Below are positions 59,340 to 64,000 of a DNA stretch of 64,000 bases, in pieces. The notes under the pieces are model-generated. The model was not told the DNA's origin. It saw only the letters and a list, made by a program, of their open reading frames with translations, and did no database searches. The first letter of the stretch is position 1. Each line of letters starts with the position of its first letter. This DNA is from Pisolithus tinctorius (lineage: Eukaryota > Basidiomycota > Agaricomycetes > Boletales > Pisolithaceae): contig JANFAH010000084.1 in assembly GCA_024663395.1 (NCBI GenBank), forward strand, positions 124,001-188,000, written 5' to 3'. The position numbers were made by a program, and so were the translations under genes.

Positions 59340-62009
59340 TAAGGTTTGCCTAGGGATAAGTCTGTACGAGGTTTCTGATCGTTCGTTAGGGCATTTATGT
59401 GTTCTGTATTTTTTTGTATAGTTTCAATGATTGGTGTCGCCCAGCGTTTGTAGTAAGTGTGGCACTTGTCAAAGAAGAAGAAAATCGTTCCTGGATTGGA
59501 TAGTCAACGCCCACAGGATCGAGTCGATCCTCAGGATGTCGCAGGAGAACCTCTTGACGGCACACTAGGCAGAATCATAACGAGGTGAGATGCATGACTA
59601 GGACTCCTGGTTTATTGACAGAAGAATGTTTACCTTGCCAGAAACTGGCTCAGGGAGCCGGCAAATTCCCGAGGACGCTGCCGTGATCAATATCCCGCGA
59701 AAACTGGACAACGCCAGTGAACATCGGCGCAGGCTTCGGTGTGGTCACTTACAAGGTTTAAATCCGCCTGAAATCGATGCATGCTAATCAGGACCAGAAA
59801 AATGTTGGATATCTCGATCCTCACTCCCCTTGGCGAGGCTCGACCTGGCAGTCGTGAATTATACATTCAACGTTCGTCCGCACTCCAGCATAGACTCGAA
59901 GAGGGGATTATGATTCTGCTCTCGAGCAGCGCGAAGTGACCACATCAAAACTAGCTGTGCTTCACCGCAATCCTTCGGCATGCCTTACATAAATCACCAC
60001 TTTGTATTGAGAGTTCGACAGCAAGAGACACTCAAAACATGGTGCGCACTGCCTCCACCCGTCTTCATCAGAAGGAATGGTGTTCCACGGCCGTGTTGTG
60101 GACACCAAGAGATACTTATCCTCACGTCACTGGCTCACCATCTCAGCGTTATCCACCAAAGAAATTGTGGATGCAGCATCCTTGATGTCTCAATTTGATG
60201 ATTATCGTAATACCTGCTCAGGGAGACCTCGGAATGTATGAAATGGACTTGGCTGCGGCGATCCGGGACGGCTCTCCCCTAGGGATAACCATCGACAATG
60301 AAGGGACAGACCTGGACAGACGCAGGGGAGCCTTCCTTTGGCGACTCTCCAGCTGGGGTTGAGAAATGAGGGCATACCCGGAAAGATAAGCGCAAGGGCG
60401 ACAATGCGCTCGACAGCATTGATGTCTTGGCAGGTCTAACCCGTAAGTCCTTTCTTCTTTTGCATACTAATCATCCTGTAGGACTCCTGACACACTTCCG
60501 TCACTTTGGGAGTGGTATCTTTATAGGCAGGGCCCGGTACTGTTCCACCATCATGTTCTAGAATGGATCGGTGAACATATAAAATCATATCAGATCAATG
60601 TACCTTAACTTCAAATCCGTTGCCGGTCTCCAGGAGGCAAAGAGAGACACGCAAAGCTGGTAAGTCGGTAACTTATTAGTATGAGGGATAGAACTCCCTG
60701 ACAAGGCCAAAGGGTTCAGTAGGCACAAGGTTTACCCCACGTTACTTACCAAAAAGACTTGCCGTTAGATCTGCTGGACGATTCTCAGCTAGATAAGACC
60801 TGTTTTTGTGTCAAGTCACCGTAGACAGAGGGTTAAGCACTAAGGGCTTATCGGGGTTGCGAGGTATGCAGTGCCTCGTCATCTTTTCGCGATGAATCAT
60901 GGAGTAGTACCGGGGAATGCGGCACAAGAATGTGGTACAATGAGTTTGCCAAGCCCCTGTTAAGCGGTTTTGGACTTGGGTAAGTTAGTTTTTAGATCGG
61001 CGGCTTTCAGCAGCCGCTAAACCTTTTGTGTCCTGCCAAGGCTGTGGTTTTCTAGAAAGAAGACGGAGTGCTGTTTATCATTCAGCGGCAGCCACAAAGC
61101 GGATATGCACCTATTAACCCGGTAGCCACAAGCTCATACGTCAATGCTCCCATTACCCCTGAGTTGCATACTGGTTGCTTTCCACTAGAAGATCATTTTA
61201 ATAGATACTAGGCTGCAGCGACGTCCCACGGCGTGTCCCCCTGGTCAGTTTGACGCGCCAAGCTGGCCTTGTGACGAATTTGTCTTGAAATCTGTCACTT
61301 AAGATAGACAACCCAACCAGTATGACCGTCGGTGGCCACATCTTGTGCTTGTCACGCTAAGAGCAGAATGGTGAATTTGCGATAAGCATCATAGTGGAAA
61401 TCGCGCGCCCCACATTTGCGTCACAACAGGCACAGGAAAGCAGACCGCACGGTAGGATATGAACGGGGTTATATCTTGGCGCACCTTCAAGCTTCAAGTG
61501 GCTCGAGGGTGTCCACTTCACTGTTACTTACCACTCCTTTCCTCCCAATGCCAGCGGTGACCCAAATCGAGGCTTGCAGGGAGTCGATTGACTCTCAGGT
61601 ACAAGCGATGCACATACTATACCTCCTCAGCCTGGAGGGACGCCTGTATTCGCCGCAGATTCCCCCCAGGAAGATACACTCCACTACTCAAACTATGTAT
61701 TGGAAACCCTGCGTAGAATGGCGGAGAGAGCTGGTGTGTGTGGTGAGGCGTAGAGGAACGGAATGGTGCCGAAGTGGGGATGTGACGACGGACTGCTGAC
61801 GGTCATCTACAAATTGGGACGTTGGGAGACATCCATTGGTCATCTATTCAAGCCATATATTGTCCAAAAAGTCTTTGTACTGTAGTGTACAGAATCTTGA
61901 CATTCTTAGCACGGGGACCTTGTGAACTCGCGGTACCCCTACATCGGTTTTTAGCTGCACTGTAATACGCAACTGTGTTCATTGCAGTGGGCCAGACTAT
62001 TGAGTACGA
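59340..62009. other. Gene-poor stretch, 2.7 kb
   Basis: No recognised gene, transposase, terminal repeat or RNA gene. A short plus-strand frame at about 61599-61743 ends in a helical peptide (NYVLETLRRMAERAGV) after a possible acceptor at 61598 and could be a lone terminal exon. I could not find partner exons. The rest looks non-coding or old decayed sequence. Confidence 0.4.
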
Positions 62010-64000
62010 TCAGAGCTCCATCATAACCCTCTCCGCAATCCACTCTTGTGCCTTGGAGTCGGAGAGGACAACGGGAACCTTAATCTGGCCAACACCAAAC
62101 TTCATACTTTCACCTCGCCACCGCCGATAGTCTGCAAAAGTCTCGGGCTTAACAATACGAATCGTGGGCAAACCAAGCTCGCCACCATCGAATGCAATCT
62201 GGTGTTCTTCGCTTGTCGCAGCGAGGGCTGCGAAGGCTTTCTGTCTTGCAAATTTCGCATTGGGTCCTATTAGATCACATGAGTTTTGTGAGTCAAATAG
62301 TCAACACAATACCGTAGTACCTATGTCTCCTGTGATTCCGATAAAAAATCCCACTGTCTGGGGGAACTTGCGGTCGTCAACGACTGTTGTGAACTCGTGT
62401 ACCTGCACAGTATCCTCCCCGCTAATCGCATGAATCACGCTGACAAGATCAGCTTCAGTGATCATGGCATGTGGCAGCCGGAGTTCCAGACTTCACGATT
62501 GTGCATGAAAGAATCGTAATCAGGAAAGGAAAATAAGTGACCGAAGGAATCTCCCTTACTTCTTCCGCCTGGAGTACCTGAATACCGGCAACCCGTTACG
62601 CGGGTCGAAGCCGGTGACTTGGATGACGTCGTCTATAAGATATCTCCATAGTCCATCATAGGTCGTTGACACAGGCTGGTAGAACATTCCAGGTTGAAGT
62701 TCCCACTAACCGGAGTGCATCAGTCGAAGACGAGCACAGGGGAAAGATACATACCGCTTGAAGTATTTTTCCATTTGTCTCTCCTTCTGTCATGTCAAGA
62801 AACTCGATAAGGTCATTGGCTGCAATAACAAAAGTTTCCGTATCTTCAAAGTTGAGGGTTCTGCCTATGAGACCTTCTGTACATATATACCAAGTGTTGT
62901 GGATGATTACATTTGGTCCAAGCACCGACCTCGCCTAACCGAGGTGAGGTACATTGTCCTGTTATGAAAGGGGTATATGCTCACCTGAGGTAATGCCGCG
63001 GCGAATGTACCACTACAGATGCCTTTGAGGAGCTTCAAATTCGGCCAGACACGCTGGGCCCACCGTGAGTAAGAGAGAGGAGGTCCTATGTTCTGAAGTT
63101 CATCTGCCCGTTGTGGGTTTGCACGCAAGTGGATCTAATGTCATCAGATTTCGTCACTGCACGCGTATCATTTTGATTACTCACCTGCAAGTAAGGCCGG
63201 ACGTGGTCTATCTGATCGAAATCTGGGATGATCCCATTCCGAATACCTGAGACGAGTACGTCCCACTCTTCTTTGGTGCGATGCACCATGTCGATGAAAT
63301 AAGGTAAAAATGTCACAGCAAACCCCTCCAGGGATGTATTCGCCAACGCAAAGAGTGCGTGGATCAGCAGGAAGGACCGATGGTGAATGATAAATCCTGT
63401 TGCCCATGGAGCTACGTGGCCGGGGACTGCGCAAGTAACGTCGTGTGTAAATGACCACAATCAATGAAATTTGGATGATGATCCACTTACGTATAGACCC
63501 CATGCGAGTGTCATCAGTTTCGATGGACCAATTATTCTGTAAGCGCATTACCCCGGACGACTGGTTGCATAGAGGAATCCTCTTCGTGACTTCTCCAGAA
63601 TCCGTTACTACTTCTACTGGGTCTCTATATGCGAAGGTAAAAAGGAATGCAGTAGTTTTTATACGCAAAGGCGGGGGTCCGTGGGCATAGGGCTGAGAGC
63701 GAAAGTACTTCACGAACTGCTTGGACTTCCTGTTCGTTGTGGCACTTGAGAGGGGGATGTAAATTGGAAGACCAGGTGCAAACATGTCCTCAACTTCGGA
63801 CAACTTGCAAGGGCGGGAATTGAACTTGTCAAAAAACGGGCGGTAAGACTCGTAGTCTGTAAGCGGGACATGGCGACGGAAGTCAGAAAGAACAGACTCA
63901 TCAGTCTGCACGTCCGTATTTTCAATAGCCAGCCGGAAGTCCGAGAGGCTGGAGGAGCTACGAGCATAACGGCTCTTGCTGTTGACAGCTATCAGGTCCC
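62010..64000 (-). CDS. GH3-family acyl-adenylating enzyme, 5' end missing
   Basis: Member of the GH3 (auxin-responsive promoter) superfamily of acyl-acid adenylating enzymes. In plants they join amino acids to hormones; the role of the fungal members is not known. Recognisable segments from the N-terminal side: DFRRHVPLTDYESYRPFFDKF, in consecutive pieces, CKLSEVEDMFAPGLP, then HRSFLLIHALFALANTSLEG, FDQIDHVRPYLQ, RVWPNLKLLKGICSGTFAA, GPNVIIHNTWYICTEGLIG, PGMFYQPVSTTYDGLWRY and the end GQIKVPVVLSDSKAQEWI. Several short introns separate these. The N-terminus lies beyond 64000, so the gene is partial. The ATP-binding segment SSATTNRKSK is less typical than the usual SSGT, which may matter for activity. 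Confidence 0.83.

Overview
The window is nuclear DNA from a filamentous basidiomycete, most likely an Agaricomycete. This rests on dense, intron-rich genes (introns mostly 47-65 bp with GT..AG ends), on fungal families such as PAN2, SOG2, KNR4 and a SCAP-type protein, and on a small C2H2 protein with a finger pattern I associate with mushrooms. There is no bacterial, phage or CRISPR signal. Most gene models below were joined by hand from exon reading frames, splice motifs and family similarity. Species and locus names are inference.

Layout from left to right. On the minus strand: a DCN1-type neddylation factor (676-2592), the CCR4-NOT ubiquitin ligase NOT4 (2969-7929), a PDCD5-type protein (8234-8792) and a GPI-anchored cupredoxin (8908-9518). 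From about 10230 to 17930 lies an old tandem segmental duplication. The left copy (about 10230-13470) is decayed. The right copy (about 13700-17930) keeps an intact GIY-YIG/DUF1766-type gene, the ribosome-biogenesis gene LCP5 and the first exon of uracil-DNA glycosylase, UNG. Then follow PAN2 (minus), VAC1/PEP7 (plus), SOG2 (minus), a JMJD5-like JmjC gene (minus) and the large Snf2 ATPase gene MOT1 (plus). A run of plus-strand genes follows: twinfilin, SCOT, a small C2H2 gene, KNR4/SMI1, an MSC7-like aldehyde dehydrogenase and SCAP. The right end has HAT1 (minus) divergent from MIS12 (plus), a gene-poor 2.7 kb stretch, and a GH3 acyl-adenylate enzyme gene (minus) cut by the window edge.

The genes are mostly housekeeping: mRNA deadenylation (NOT4, PAN2), transcription and chromatin (MOT1, HAT1, JmjC), DNA repair (UNG), the kinetochore (MIS12), vesicle traffic (VAC1), cell wall and polarity (SOG2, KNR4), sterol sensing (SCAP) and ketone-body metabolism (SCOT). 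The most unusual parts are the decaying duplication with its repeat-bearing GIY-YIG gene, a one-base reading-frame conflict in NOT4, and short promoters with clustered CGCG (MCB-type) cores upstream of UNG and between HAT1 and MIS12.
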